Source: Rugalucina vietnamica (taxonomy: Eukaryota; Mollusca; Bivalvia; Lucinida; Lucinidae). From it: a stretch of DNA of 64,000 nucleotides. Positions 10,901 to 25,900 of the stretch are shown here, one piece after another. A program made the position numbers and the translations under genes. The notes below the pieces were generated by a model, which worked only from the letters and a program-made list of their open reading frames with translations, ran no database searches and had not been told where the DNA came from. The stretch spans positions 61,621,817 to 61,685,816 of the forward strand of contig OZ024872.1 in the NCBI GenBank assembly GCA_964017185.1, given 5' to 3'. Positions within the stretch are counted from its first letter, which is position 1. Each line of letters opens with the position of its first letter.

Positions 10901-13900
10901 CTGACGTCAATCAAGGGCCATAAGTCAGTCAAAATTTTGCGAAAAATAAAGGGCGACAATCCCAAGCTAGATCATGTCAATGTTGATGTGCATACGAAAT
11001 TTGGTCAGATTCTGTCAATTCATTCTCGAGATATTGAGTGGAAACGAAATTCTGAAGTCAATCAGGGGCCGTAACTCTGTCAAAATTTTGCGAAAAATGA
11101 CGGGCAACAATCCCAAGCTAGATCTTGTCAATGTTGATATGCATATAAATATTGGTCAGATTCTATCAATTTGTTCTCGAGATATTGAGCGGAAACAAAA
11201 TTCTGACGTCAATCAAGGGCCATAACTCCGTCAAAATTTTGCGAAAAATGATGGGCAACAATCCCAAGCTAGATCTTAACAATGTTGATGTGCATATAAA
11301 TTTTCGTCAGATTCTGTCAATTTGTTCTTGAGATATTGAGCGGAAACGAAATTCTGACATCAATCAAGGGCCATAAATCCGTCAAAATAATGCGAAAAAT
11401 GACAGGCAACAATCCCAAGCTAGATCTTGTCAATGTTAATGTGCATATAAAATTTGGTCAGATTCTGTCCATCGGTTCTCAAGATATTGAGCGGATACGA
11501 AATTATGACGTCAATCAAGGGCCATAACTCTGTCAAAATTTTGCGAAAAATGACGGGCAGCAATACCAAGGTAGATGTTGTCAATGTTGATGTACATACA
11601 AAATTTGGTCAGATTCTGTCAATTTGTTCTCGAGATATTGAGCGGAAACGAAATTCTGACATCAATCAAGGGGCCGTAACTCCGTCAAAATTTTGCGAAA
11701 AATGATGGGCAACAATCCCAAGGTAGATGTTGTCAATGTTGATGTGCATACAAAATTTGGTCAGATTCTGTCAATTTGTTCTTAAGATATTGAGCGGAAA
11801 CAAAATGTTCACGGAATGACGGAACCACGGAATGACGGAATCACGGAACTACGGAACCACGGAAGGACAGGGTGAATCCAGTATAGCCCCACTTTTCCAA
11901 AGCGGGGCTATAATTATTATAACTAAATCATCGCTAACAAACAACACAACCAAAATAATTTAATCATGCCAAGAGAAAACCTGTTAAAAAAGAGACTACT
12001 GACCAAATAATGCAACAGTCATCTGTAACAACATCCCCCTACCTACATGGAAGGGCGGGGATATGGATTTTTCAGTGCCCTGTTTAAAGCTCAAATCCAA
12101 TGGGACACACTGGAGGTCAGAACTAAGCATTTTGCACTGCTCTTTGCAATGGAAAATCTCCCTGGGGTAAGGGTAAGGTTCCTGCTGCCAAATTCCCATC
12201 ATTTCCCCTGCACTGCGAGGACAATCAAGAAGTTACTGCCCTACACTTTAGCCCGGCTATCACCCACCATTTCCAGTAGGTGAGGGCAGGGGTTACAAAT
12301 GACTGGTGCATAAGACTCAAATAGCTTAGCAAATGGCATAGTTTCTGCCATAGTTTCTGCCATTGTCTGGAAAGCAAACATTACTGTGTGTGGAATACAG
12401 GTTTTCTCATGGCAAGACACCTTTTAACATCAAAAACTGACACAAAATCAGCAATTCAGTAACAAAATATTTGAACAACTTAAAATTTTCTGAATAGAAA
12501 TGAATCTTGAATCAAAGCGAAGCCGAAAATAATAGTAAAGCAATAAATGAAAGACATCAAGCAAGTAGAATCCTATTTTTTAGGTAACAATACATAACAA
12601 TTGAGCTGCCCCATGGGAAAACCAACAATCTGCATAGGCGAAAACAAAGACGCAGATCAGCTTCGTGGTAACCGCGAAGCTGATCAGCGCCTTTGTTTTC
12701 GCTACTCGGAAAGTACAACTCCTCTTCTTCTTAAATCTGAAATTCCAAGCTTCTACCTCTTTTCTGTGCTTGTACAGGCCGGTTTGTGTTGGGCCTGGTC
12801 GGAAACCATATTGTTGGTTTTCCCACGAGGCGGCTCACGTAACAATTACTAAGATGTGGTGAGTACTAGAGAACTTGTGAAACATTTTTACTGTACTCCT
12901 TAGAATACCTTTAATAAGTGGAGAAATACTGAGAACATGAGCTGTTCTTTAAAATGAGCCGCACCGTGAGAAAATAGGATTTTGGCCTATGCCAAAACAA
13001 AAGCGCAGATCAGCTTCGCAGTAACTGCGAAGCTGATCATGCCTTTGTTTTCGCTACATGGATAGTACAGTTCCTCTTCTTCCTAAATCCGATATTTCAA
13101 GCATCTAGCCCTCTTCTGTAGATGCACAGACTGGTTTTGTCGGACCTGGTCGGAAACCCCAAAGACCCTTTTTCTCACGTCGTGGCTCAAATACAATGGA
13201 ATATCCTTAAATCATCTTCAAATACCCACCAAACCTGTTTGTTAGTAAAAGCAAGGTTATACTCGAGATGAAGCATGTAATAAGCAGTTCCCATCACCAA
13301 AGCGAATTGGGCCACAATGCAAAGAAAACTTGTATCAAGTGTTTATTGTCAACCAACTTTCATTATTTACTGTTTTGCTTTTTTGACGGCAACATTTCTG
13401 TTCCATGCTAAACAGTTTTACAGTATTCATTTATGTTTCCTCACAATGTGGCATAAAATGTTAATTTCGTCTATAATGCAAGACTAGCATATATAACAGC
13501 AGTGATAACAATTACCTCCACAAATAGTCATGAACAGATTTTATATCTTGCTCTCTACATATATACAGCAATGTAACTACGTTATGGTGATTTTTAAAAA
13601 CTACACATAATGGAAAGTTTAGTACGGATGTGGCTTGTTTAGTGTATTTTTGGACATTGGGCTATTTACCCATTCTATTTTGAGATACTAGTATGGACAG
13701 TATGGGATATTAGTCCCTATTTGTTTTATTAGCCGTAAGATACCAGATAACAAAATGTTTCTATCCTGCTAACCAAGCCTCCCTGATGATGTGACAGTAC
13801 CAGTTAAAAGTTAGGTGACTAATAAATAATCATAACTTTTTAGATAACATTCTACATTTACTATGAATCAACATAAATCACACGAGTAAGTAAGTAAAGT

Positions 13901-16900
13901 GTTGGCAGTGTTCATGTTTTACACCCCACTCAACAGCTAAGGTCAGAGCTATGCAATACAGGCTCCCAGAGCTCAGAGCATCATGATCCAACCCCAACAT
14001 ATCAATACTATTAGACCATGATATCAGTTTTTATTTTCAAGTTCTAAAGCCTGTCATTACCTGACCATCCTGTTAGCAGGACCAGAATCTCTGCCTCCTC
14101 TGTAATGGCTGTCGGGTGTGAACCCTAACTGGGGACGGAATCTCTGACCTGGGTGGTTTCTGTTGAAATCTTCAGGCTTCAATACACGATCTGGGAAACT
14201 GAAACAAATCAAGCAAAAAATGAGCATTGCCTAATGTAGTCTGACCAAGAGACCTTGTAATTAAACCGGACTTGTGGACAGAAACTAACATGATAATAAG
14301 GGCTGTTCCAGGAAAATTCACCTAGGGGGGGTGGACCTGAACTTTTTTTAAGGGGTACCACCCAGGAAACTAAAATTATTTTGAGGGTACCACCACAAAA
14401 ATAAAATCTCAATTGTACCCCCCCACCAAGGAATTAGAAATTATTTTTCAAAGATAATTTAAGTTTGATGGATGCCTGGATTAAAATGATTTTACATCCT
14501 TTTCAACAGTAATTCAGTCCTATTTGGATTGAATTGATTTTACATCCTTTTCAAAAGTATTTCAGTCATATCAGAACAAAGGGATGATGAAAGGTTCAGT
14601 GCAATCAAATGCCATTCAGACCCGGGAAAGAATTTCCCATCCAGCGAGATTTGAACCTGGAGAACGGTACGAGTCGAAAAAGCACTAGACTACCAGAGGA
14701 ACATCCTAGACAAATATCCGACCAGTGGTTCAATGTAATGTACCTTTAGGTGCCAGTGGCAAATGTGAAAAGACATTCTATATACATGTGGATTCTGGAA
14801 CTACATCGAGGTGGATGAATGGTTGCTGGCTGTAAGCTGCATTTTGGGAGACAACTCTAGCGGTATAGATGGTGCACGACACTTTGCCGAAAACCACTTC
14901 GCCGAAAAGACATTTCGCCGAAACGACACAATGCCGAAAATTCTTCTCCGGTGCGACACTTCGCCAAAAGTTTTAAATGGTTAACAATGAGTCATGCTTG
15001 AGGGAAACACGTTATTAGATGAGCCTTAATTGTTTTAATGGGGACTTAATATCAGTTCCTTATAATTACGTTTTATGTTTGTTTTACCTTGTTTGTTTAT
15101 TTATGAAGTAAAATGTGCTCATGCCAATTATAATACAATTGATTAATTAGGTTTATCGCCATGTTTTGAATTGCTCATATATTAATTAGTTGATCGTCAT
15201 AATTGGTCATTGATGTACCTAATCATTTCTTAATTACTTAAGAATTTCTCTCTCTATCTCTCTATCTTTATTTCCTCCAAAGGAGATTTTAACATGAAAA
15301 TACAAATAAATCAGATATCAAATATGAGCATGCAAACAAAACATCAAAGAGCATACAAATTAGTAAAGAAGAAAGTGAACATGAACATACAGATAAATCA
15401 AACAGATATCAAATATGAACAAACAGACAGCTAAAGTTGGTGTCAGTACAAACAAACGAGCGAATTTTTATCAACAGTACAACTAGCTTTCTGCATGAGG
15501 CAACACATGTTATTCATTGCACGTACTTTGCAATGATCAGTTCGTTTGGCGACTTAGTAAATCCTTTATAGATTTATACAAATTTAATCGTTAAAATCAT
15601 TCTAATGCTGTAGATTTAAGTAAAAGTTATGAAAAAATCACATTGTATGAAATACTCTTTAAAACATCTTTTTCGGCATTTTTGCCGAATTTCGGCAATA
15701 TTTCGGCGACGTGTCGCATTCGGCAAAGTGTCGTTTCGGCGAAGTGTCTTTTCGGCAAAGTGGTTTTCGGCGAAGTGTCACGGACCCGGTATAGAGTACC
15801 AGTACAGTGCAAAGACCAACCAGCTCAACTTTAATAAAATAATTTTTTTTTGCATTGCAAATGTCATTTGATATTAAGAATGGATATTGACCATCATTTT
15901 TTTCATCTCTGAAGGGCATACAACAGGGGGATATTCTATACCCAATATTTTATTCAATAACATTCAATGATTTTGAAGCAAATATTTTTCGATGTTGGCG
16001 ATAAATTTTAAACCCAGTCGCTATCCAGTACGTACACCCATCTGTTAAATCACCTTTCTTTAAAAATCTTGGCGAAACGATCCAGGACGAAATGACTCGC
16101 GGGCGATCCGACTCTCATGCGAAACGACCGACCTAATTGGGGCGAACGACCCACCTTTAAAAAGGCGGCAAAACGACCTGGATTCCATAGTAATTATCCA
16201 GTTAGCAACAGCGCAAACCCATAAACACGGTTTACACTATTCAAATAATTTAAAAACATAGTTTCCAAGAAAATGTCGGGGGTCGGCCCTCAATTTTCCT
16301 GGAAGAACCCTTGTCTATTTCATCAAAAAGCCAAAAGGATGCTTGTCTGCAAATGCCTGAACCGTGCTATGACCATAGAGCATTTGCGAATGGCGGAGGC
16401 GCAAGCACCCCTATCTGCCATCCTGACCAACATCATATTCTCCGGACACGAATACTGGGATTTCGGCAAACTTGAGGACTTCTAGTGATAACAGATACAC
16501 ACTTAATAGTGAATGAAGTGACATTTCATTCCCCGGTGTAGCTGCTCGGTTGCCTCTGTTTTAACATAGATCCATGGCGTATTCGTAAAAACGGAATGCT
16601 GGCTTTTTGGCTACCAAGACAAAAAGTGATAAGTTTTCTAAATCCCGTTATTCTGTCACTATTTGACAGAAAGTCCTCAAAAGTTAAGCATGTGATTTAT
16701 TCCGCAAAGGACTAAATATGTATTTCCTTCTTGTTTAAGTGGTTCTGGGAGAGAGATTTCCAAAGTCATTTAAAATCAGGGGCGAATAACGGATTCTGGG
16801 AGAAAGACCAATATGGCAATGTTTTGTTTTTTTGTTGTTTTTTTTTGTTCTTGATTATCTCTGTGTCTTAGAAAGGCATCCAGTCTAGGGGTGAGTATCG

Positions 16901-19900
16901 CCCACTAAATTCGTATCGCAATATATTGCGGTGCGGGAAATCCATATCGCAATGCGTATTGAATACGTATTGCAAATAATGTTGGTCACTGAAACTAGCA
17001 TTATCTATCCAGGGCTTTTTCTCTATACAAAACTGGGTCCGGTTTCCGGTACCAAATTTTTTCCCTATTGGCTGAAAAAATTCCCAATTGACCTGGAACA
17101 TTCCCAATTAGCAGAAAAATCTGAATTTAAAAGGTAAACTTTCCCAATTTTGATAAAAATTGCACTATTTTTTCCAAAAATTGTTGTATTTTTTCCCTAA
17201 ATCACACAATTTTTTCCCAATTTCATCGGTACCAAAAATTTCCCCAAAAGGTCAGAAAAAGCCCTGCTATCAGTCCCTTAATTAATATCCCGTTTTTCAA
17301 CACCAGAACTCATAATAAGGATGATATTTGCTACGACGTACTCATTTCCGGCGAAAATTTCATTAAAACAATATTTTTTCCAACCAAAACATTATGATGG
17401 GAGACATCGGCCGTTTAGTAGTATTCAAACCTATCAAGATTTTACATGTGTTTCGGTACCCATGCATTTTCTCATCGGAATAGGCCCAGTTTACTGATGA
17501 AGCGCAAAAATGACAATTCATTACTACGATATCTGTCCTTTCATCCGACTTTTTTCTCTAAATTTTGCAAAATTGCCAAAATATACTCATGTCCAATGAA
17601 AACGTACCACTCCTCGGATGCTCTTAGTTGCGGGACATCAAAACCTTTGTGCACATATGATGTTTCCTTATGTTATATAGGTTGAATACAATGTTTCTAC
17701 GCCAAAAGTTTATCCCCCCGCGACGGTTTGTAAGCGACGTTACGTCAGACTACAAATTACGTTTATTCAATTTTACGTAAGCTATGACTGATCCAAAAAT
17801 CCCGGAAATCATTTTCCCGTATGCGAGTAGCTCTACGAACTATTCGCCGCCTAGTCAACCATTACATCGCATCACAACACACGGTAAAAGCGCTCTACGC
17901 GTCACCATGCACGCCTAAAAAACGCAAAGTCTTGCAAATTCGGTCAAAAAACGTTAACAAACGGTTTCTTTGATACGAATATCCCAAAAACAGTTTATTT
18001 TGGGAATACGAATCTTAACATATGCAAAACGTCACCGAAATCATTTTCTAGAATGACGTTTGATGACTGACGTCAATTTTAAGCTTCTCTCCAGCCGCTT
18101 CTGGAAACGCTATCGAGTCAGAATTTCTGAAAATCGTTTTTGTTTGTCGAGATGAATACAAGCGTACAATAAAAGATGTACAGGTCATTTAGGTTCAACG
18201 TCTTTGCGATTTAAACGCTTTACGTTAGCCATTAAACGTCAAAATCCTAAGCCTTTATGATGTAATGGGCAAGATTCCTGGACAAAACGGCTCACATCTG
18301 TGATATAATCGCAATTTTGCTACAGACATTTGATTGCCTTTTTAATGTCTCTGTTATTGTGCAGTGGTCAAAATGTTGCTTATGACGTCAAGAATTCCAC
18401 GTTGACGTTTTCGAAGCACACTGACAGACGAATTCTTCATGTTTCGACGTTATGCATCTTCTAGGCGCGAGTCGATGCGTGATTGAAAATTTCTTCACAT
18501 CTGGTGCATTCGAATACAGGTTGTGTGATTTTCTTTTTGACGGTTAACGTCTTGGTTGCTTTATCCTCGGAGTATCACTTATCAGACAGATTTGCGAACG
18601 TGCCATGATTTGGACAGCTTATCACAGTACTGAAATATCAAATAGACAAACTGAAATGTTCAGTCAAAAACATATTTTTTACACTTTTGTAGGTGGTACG
18701 TTTTCATTGGACATTAGTATATGTATGTTCCAAAAATAAACCATTACAGCGCCACCATGATTGACAGCTTAGACGGGGGAGATAATTCTACAGTAATTGC
18801 TTAGTTAGTCGGGTCTCAATACCGTATCAATTTATGATTTAACAATACCACATTAATTGTTTGACAGGTGATAATTGCATTAATGTCCACAACTATCTAA
18901 ATTTTAGAATCAATTGGTACTTCTTTAATTAAATCAGAGTGAGAAGATTAGACCTTTGGAAAGCCAGCGTGATTAGCAACGTGGGCAAGCTCGAACTTTT
19001 GTTAAATGCTATCTTTTGATTTGATAATCGCTAGTAATAGCATCACGTGAATTCCACGCCTACCAACTTGATTGACAGTGCACATCTCGGTCTCTAAAAA
19101 TTGATCAGAACAATAGCAACTTTTTTGACAGCCAGGTCAGAAAGAATCACTGAAAAGAATCGTTTCTTCCCCTTGGAAACCATGTCAGGGCTCTGTTTCT
19201 GTTGCCTGACTGCCTATTTGATTGTACTATACCATGCTCAACGTCAGGAATCCGTTAATTTCGATCCATGCAGCTTTGTTTGAAGTTTAAACTACGAGGC
19301 CGCCATTGCAGAACAATATACCGGTATTCTAATTTTCCATACCGGTATATTGTATTGGAAAAATTACACCGCAATTTACCGATTTATCGGTATACCGTTA
19401 CACCCTTAGCATCCACATTAATTAACAGGTTTGAGCAGGATTTATGATCAAAACAAGCTGTGATCTTTGAAGTGAACAATCAATTATTGGCTAATTGATA
19501 GATTAAGTGACATGATGCCGACTTTAATTGGTGTGTACAGAAGGTGAGAAATTTTCTATTCAAACGCAGTCCACAGTCACACTTGAGGTGTTGAGAATTT
19601 TGTATCCAAAATTTTATTTCAGGTTGAAAACAGACACTGTGTTTATTATACCTGTGTTGCATAGTGTTCGTCTCTTTGAATGCTCAGGACTTTGATTTGA
19701 AAATACACAAACAACATTTTAATCCATTCTTACTAACAGCTGCGTGTATACTAGAGATAACATTTTTGTGGTGCGCCACAGGGCATAGAAATTTTGGTAA
19801 ACCGTGATACCGCGACTCCGAGCCGCTTATGTACGGCGTAGGTTAAACAAACACCACCAAAACAACAAATGGCCGACGAAAATCGTAACGATGTTTTTTC

Positions 19901-22900
19901 CTTTTCATTTACGGAATGTACGCTGATTAAAGGTGTAATACAACGTTCTTCATAGAACTGACCCAGCGGAAAATAATTATACCACCAGCTTCACACCTAC
20001 CACCCAGAAAACTGAAATATTCTTGACCCCCAGCACCAAGAAAACTGAAATTAAATTACACCCCCCACCACGAAGAAAAAAATTCGTTTCCGGTCCGCCC
20101 CACCCCCGTGGATTTTCCTGGAACAGCCCTAAGTAGCAAATACGAACCTTACAGGAGTAATAATGAGTGTCAGGTACAGATATGTACATTTGTCCATGAG
20201 GCGACTGTCAAGAACCTAAAAAACTTCTGATACTGATTTATGATCAAACTCTGAAGTAACCATCATTTGAGCCGCCTCATGGGAAAACCAACAATCTGCA
20301 TAGGCGAAAACAGAGAAGCAGATCAGCTTCGCGGTAACCGCGAAGCTGATCAGCGCCTTTGTTTTCGCTACTCGGACAGTACAATTCCTCTTCTACTTAA
20401 ATCCAAAATTTTAAGCTTCTAGGTCTTTTCTGTTACTGTGCAGGCCGGTTTGTGTCAGACCTATACGGAAACCACATTGTTGGTTTTCCCATGAGGCGGC
20501 TCATTTATATGCAATAACAATTAGAAAATGCCTAATAAGGAGAAGTACTTACACGGCACCCTTCAGGGTAACAGCTTTGAACAAGAAGCCAGGGTCATAC
20601 TGGGGGTCTTGAAATTGCACTCTGAAATCAGATAGGAAAACATAATCATTTCATAGCATTTCAAACTAGAAAATGTGTTTATGAAACACTATGCCCCCAA
20701 CTGGTAAGTCACTTTCAAGATGTAAAAATGTCCAAAAAATGACTAAGTTCAAATTGTAAAAAAAGTGACAAAAATTAATCTGAGGAGTATATCCCAACCA
20801 CATGCATATCTTCAAAGCATGGTCACAATGTCTGTAAAGTTTCAAAAGAATCGGTATTAAATTGTAGGAGGAGTTGCGCACACAAGGTACCCTCAATCCA
20901 TTCACAAAAATGCCCGAAAAAATGACTAAGTTCAAATTGTGAAAAAAATGACAAAAAAATAATCCAAGGATTACATCCAAACCACATGCATATCTTCAGA
21001 CCATGCCCATAAGACATGTAAAGTTTTAAATGAATTGGCATGAAACTGTAGGAGGTGTTGCGCACACAAGGTAACCACTGCCCATTCATTTTCATTGTGG
21101 AAATGCCCGAAAAATGACTAAGTTCAAATTGTAAAAAAAGTGACAAAAATTAATCTGAGGAGTATATCCCAACCACATGCATATCTTCAAAGCATGGTCA
21201 CAATGTCTGTAAAGTTTCAAAAGAATCGGTATTAAATTGTAGGAGGAGTTGCGCACACAAGGTACCCTCAATCCATTCACAAAAATGCCCGAAAAAATGA
21301 CTAAGTTCAAATTGTGAAAAAAATGACAAAAAAATAATCCAAGGATTACATCCAAACCACATGCATATCTTCAGACCATGCCCATAAGACATGTAAAGTT
21401 TTAAATGAATTGGCATGAAACTGTAGGAGGTGTTGCGCACACAAGGTAACCACTGCCCATTCATTTTCATTGTGGAAATGCCCGAAAAATGGCTAAGTTC
21501 AAATTGCGAAAAAAGTGACAAAAATTAATCTGAGGATTATATCCAAACCACATGCATATCTTCAAAGCATGGTCACAACATCTGTAAAGTTTCAAGAGAA
21601 TCGGAATAAAACTGTAGGAGGAGTTGCGCACACAAGGTACCCACTATCTATTCACTTTATCAAGAACTAGAAAAAGTGCCTTGAGAGGCACGTATACCCC
21701 CGGCTGGTGGTCACCCAGTCCTCCTTCTCCCTCCCACAACCACCCAGCACATGTACACCCCTGACATTGAATCACAAATCCCGAACAAAAGACAGTACCC
21801 TTATCAAATACTTTATAGAAGTGTGCATTCTAAAGCACTTTGACCACAGACATGAGGGAGTGTAGTTTTTAGAGTGACATATCTTCTTTAGAGCAGTACA
21901 CAGAGCTGACTTGTGTACTCCATCTAGGACTTAATCACGGACATTGAGGGTCAGGTCCTCAGTCCTAGATGGAAAATGAAAATAGAATGTCAGTCTAAAT
22001 TAAAAAAAAAATAATAGTAATAATAAAAGTATTGATGTCCTAGATCTTGAACTCAAGCGCCCCCTCCCCCCCCTGCAACATGAACATGGACCCAACCCTA
22101 TACCCTATAGGGTACCTATAGTCCAAATATGAATGGCTTCTGATGACTGGCTCATGAGATATACCCCACTAGAGAAACTTTAACCAAAACTTTGACGCAA
22201 ATTAAAGGTGACCTAGATTTTGAACTCTAGCCCCACCCCCGGGCATGGACCCTGGGGTCCAAAATCATAGAAACAAAGCTAACCCTATAGGGTACCTATA
22301 GTCCAAATATGAATGGTTTCTGATATATAGTTCATGAGATATACACCAATAGAGAAACTTTAACCAACACTTTGACGTTAATTAAAGGTGACCTAGTTTT
22401 TGAACTCTAGCCCCACCCCCGGGCATGGACCCTGGGGTCCAAACTCATAGAAACTAGAAAAAGTGCCTTGAGAGGCACGTATACCCCCGGCTGGTGGTCA
22501 CCCAGTCCTCCTCCCTCCCACAACCACCCAGCACATGTACACCTGTGACATTGAATCACAAATCCCGAACAAAAGACAGTACCCTTATCAAATACTTTAG
22601 AGAAGTGTGCATTCTAAAGCACTTTGACCACAGACATGAGGAAGTGTAGTTTTTAGAGTGACATATCTTCTTTAGAGCAGTACACAGAGCTGACTTGTGT
22701 ACTCCATCTAGGACTTAATCACGGACATTGAGGGTCAGGTCCTCAGTCCTAGATGGAAAATGAAAATAGAATGTCAGTCTAAATTAAAAAAAAAAAAAAT
22801 AGTAATTATAATAAAAGTATTGATGTCCTAGATCTTGAACTCAAGCGACATGGACCCAACCCTATACCCTATAGGGTACCTATAGTCCAAATATGAATGG

Positions 22901-25900
22901 CTTCTGATGACTGGCTCATGAGATATACCCCACTAGAGAAACTTTAACCAAAAATTTGACGCAAATTAAAGGTGACCTAGATTTTGAACTCTAGCCCCAC
23001 CCCCGGGCATGGACCCTGGGGTCCAAACTCATAGAAACAAAGCCAACCCTATAGGGTACCTATAGTCCAAATTTGAATGGTTTCTGATATATAGTTCATG
23101 AGATATACACCAATAGCGAAACTTTAACCAAAACTTTGACGAAAATTAAAGGTGACCTAGATTTTGAACTCTAGCCCCACCCCCGGGCATGGACCCTGGG
23201 GTCCAAACTCATAGAAACAAAGCTAACCCTAAAGGGTACCTATAGTCCAAATATGAATGGTTTCTGATATATAGTTCATGAGATATACACCAATAGAGAA
23301 ACTTTAACCAAAACTTTGACGCAAATCAAAGGTGACCTAGTTTTTGAACTCTAGCCCCACCCCCGGGCATGGACCCTGGGGTCCAAACTCATAGAAACAA
23401 AGCTAACCCTATAGGGTACCTATAGTCCAAATATGAATGGTTTCTGATATATAGTTCATGAGATATACACCAATAGAGAAACTTTAACCAAAACTTTGAC
23501 GCAAATTAAAGGTGACCTAGATTTTGAACTCTAGCCCCACCCCCGGGCATGGACCCTGGGGTCCAAACTCATAGAAACAAAGCTAACCCTATAGGGTACC
23601 TATAGTCCAAATATGAATGGTTTCTGATATATAGTTCACGAGATATACACCAATAGAGAAACTTTAACCAAAACTTTGACGCAAATTAAAGGTGACCTAG
23701 ATTTTGAACTCTAGCCCCACCCCCGGGCATGGACCCTGGGGTCCAAACTCATAGAAACAAAGCTAACCCTATAGGGTACCTATAGTCCAAATATGAATGG
23801 TTTCTGATATATAGTTCATGAGATATACACCAGCAGAGAAACTTTAACCAAAACTTTGACATTTTAACTGAACTAACGAACCAACGAACTAACGAACTAA
23901 CGAACATACGAACGGACGAACGGAAAAGCGAAAACTATATACCCGTCGGCATAAATGCCGGGGGTATAACAAAGCCAACCCTATAGGGTACCTATAGTCC
24001 AAATATGAATGGTTTCTGATATATAGTTCATGAGATATACACCAATAGAGAAACTTTAACCAAAACTTTGACGCAAATTAAAGGTGACCTACATTTTGAA
24101 CTCTAGCCCCACCCCCGGGCATGGACCCTGGGGTCCAAACTCATAGAAACAAAGCCAACCCTATAGGGTACCTATAGTCCAAATATGAATGGTTTCTGAT
24201 ATATAGTTCATGAGATATACACCAATAGAGAAACTTTAACCAAAACTTTGACGCAAATTAAAGGTGACCTACATTTTGAACTCTAACCCCACCCCCGGGC
24301 ATGGACCCTGGGGTCCAAACTCATAGAAACAAAGCCAACCCTATAGGGTACCTATAGTCCAAATATGAATGGTTTCTGATATATAGTTCATGAGATATAC
24401 ACCAGCAGAGAAACTTTAACCAAAACTTTGACGCAAATTAAAGGTGACCTAGATTTTGAACTCTAGCCCCACCCCCGGGCATGGACCCTGGGGTCCAAAC
24501 TCATACAAACAAAGCCAACCCTATAGGGTACCTATAGTCCAAATTTGAATGGTTTCTGATATATAGTTCATGAGATATACACCAGCAGAGAAACTTTAAC
24601 CAAAACTTTGACATTTTAACTGAACTAACGAACCAACGAACCAACGAACTAACGAACATACGAACGGACGAACGGAAAAGCGAAAACTATATACCCGTCG
24701 GCATAAATGCCGGGGGTATAATTAAAAAGGGAAATAACTCTCACAGAATGGACCCCTAGCCCCTTGAATTTACCTGAAAGAAAAAATATGGGTCCTCTTA
24801 ATTTTCATATACAAACTACATACCAAATTTCAAGATCCTAGCTCTAATGGTTCCTGACCGAGTGCTAAGTGTTACTCACGCATCACAGACACCACTGGAC
24901 TGGACTGGACTGGACTGGACGGACAACCCCAAACCAATATGCCGTTGGGGGCATAATAAAAAAAATCATGTAAACCAAGCGGCTAATATTCCCTACATTC
25001 AGGCAAGACTGGGAAAGCAATGAAAGGGAGAGAATGGATACAGAGTCCCTTTGATGAATCCCAACAACTAATGATTTTTTCATGGTCACTGAGAGAAAAG
25101 TAGAAACTAAGGAAAGCTAAAAACTTACGCTATCACATGGTTATCAGGTACATCATGTAACTGTGGTAATGGACTCTTCACTGTTCTGAAATCATGAAAA
25201 TATGTAGGTCATTCAAAAAGTAATGCAATATGTAGCATATTTTTGTTTATTTATATCTGACAGAGGTAATGTTTTTAATTTCTGAAAGTTTGATTCAATC
25301 TGCATTCAGGAAAATAAACATCAACTAAATCGGATCATACACTTTATGTTGCTTAGCAACCATAGAATGGCATCGAAGGTGTTGTGGCCGCGAAAACCAC
25401 TTTTCAAAAATCAAATGAATAAACAAAAAGCTTTGGTATTGCTTTGATGGTGTTTTAAATAGCTATCTATTTACATGTTTGCGTAATGTCACCTTAGCCA
25501 GAACTTTCTAGGCAACTGCAACGTTCATACGGCCCCACGCGTGTCAACTGTTGCTTAGCAAAGCCAGAACCTATGTAATTTCAGTTTTATGCATTTTCCA
25601 TAGATTTTGGTTGCTTGGCAACCAAATATGTTATCTGAGAATTGCATTTTATAGCAAATAGTTTACAAAGCGTCACTGGCAGAAACAAATAGGCATATAA
25701 ATGTTTGATTAAACAAACTAGATGTCAACTTGTAGCAGAAGTTATATCTCTACCTCCATTTTTCACCCTTCGATCGAGTATTTTTAGTCAATTTTTCAGC
25801 TTTCATTGGGTGTCATTTAAAATATATCAATCAGATTACATCATCATGAACACTGAACACAACGGTTTTAAGTTCGGATTGAGAAAATAAAGTGAATACG

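Larger units (their letters stand above)
14300..20129. mobile_element. 5.8-kb TIR element, PIF/Harbinger-like by target site
   Basis: GGGCTGTTCCAGGAAAATTC at 14300 mirrors GATTTTCCTGGAACAGCCC ending at 20129, flanked by TAA on both sides (3-bp TWA duplications are typical of PIF/Harbinger). CCACC-rich subterminal stretches occur at both ends. No transposase recognised. It holds nested elements at 14870-15787, 16884-19408 and 17581-18722, and fills most of XRN2 intron 26. Confidence 0.75.
20665..24955 (+). mobile_element. HINE-like element, family 7, interrupted by family 4
   Basis: Left end ACTAGAAAATGTGTTTATGA with a GTGTTT/AAACAC hairpin, then TATGCCCCCAAC. The core (20690-21660) is ~187-bp monomers arranged as a 375-bp higher-order unit. 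The element stops at 21665 where family 4 is inserted and resumes at 24721 with TTAAAAAGGGAAATAACTC. It ends with a (TGGAC)n minisatellite and ATGCCGTTGGGGGCATA at 24955. Confidence 0.8.

Noticed and set aside
10823-11705. Overlapping 63-83-codon plus-strand frames with similar peptides
   Set aside because: They are translations of the 151-bp tandem repeat of a HINE-like element; unit length is not a multiple of three and no start context or domain exists.
10343-11913. CRISPR-like array
   Set aside because: Repeats are long, contiguous and without unique spacers, and the DNA is animal.
11996-12283. Pair of overlapping frames on opposite strands
   Set aside because: Moderately GC-rich sequence without hallmark motifs or splice context for XRN2 (phase and order do not require an exon).
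20666-21521. Repeated 87-107-codon antisense frames
   Set aside because: By-products of the 375-bp higher-order repeat (375 is divisible by three, so frames persist).
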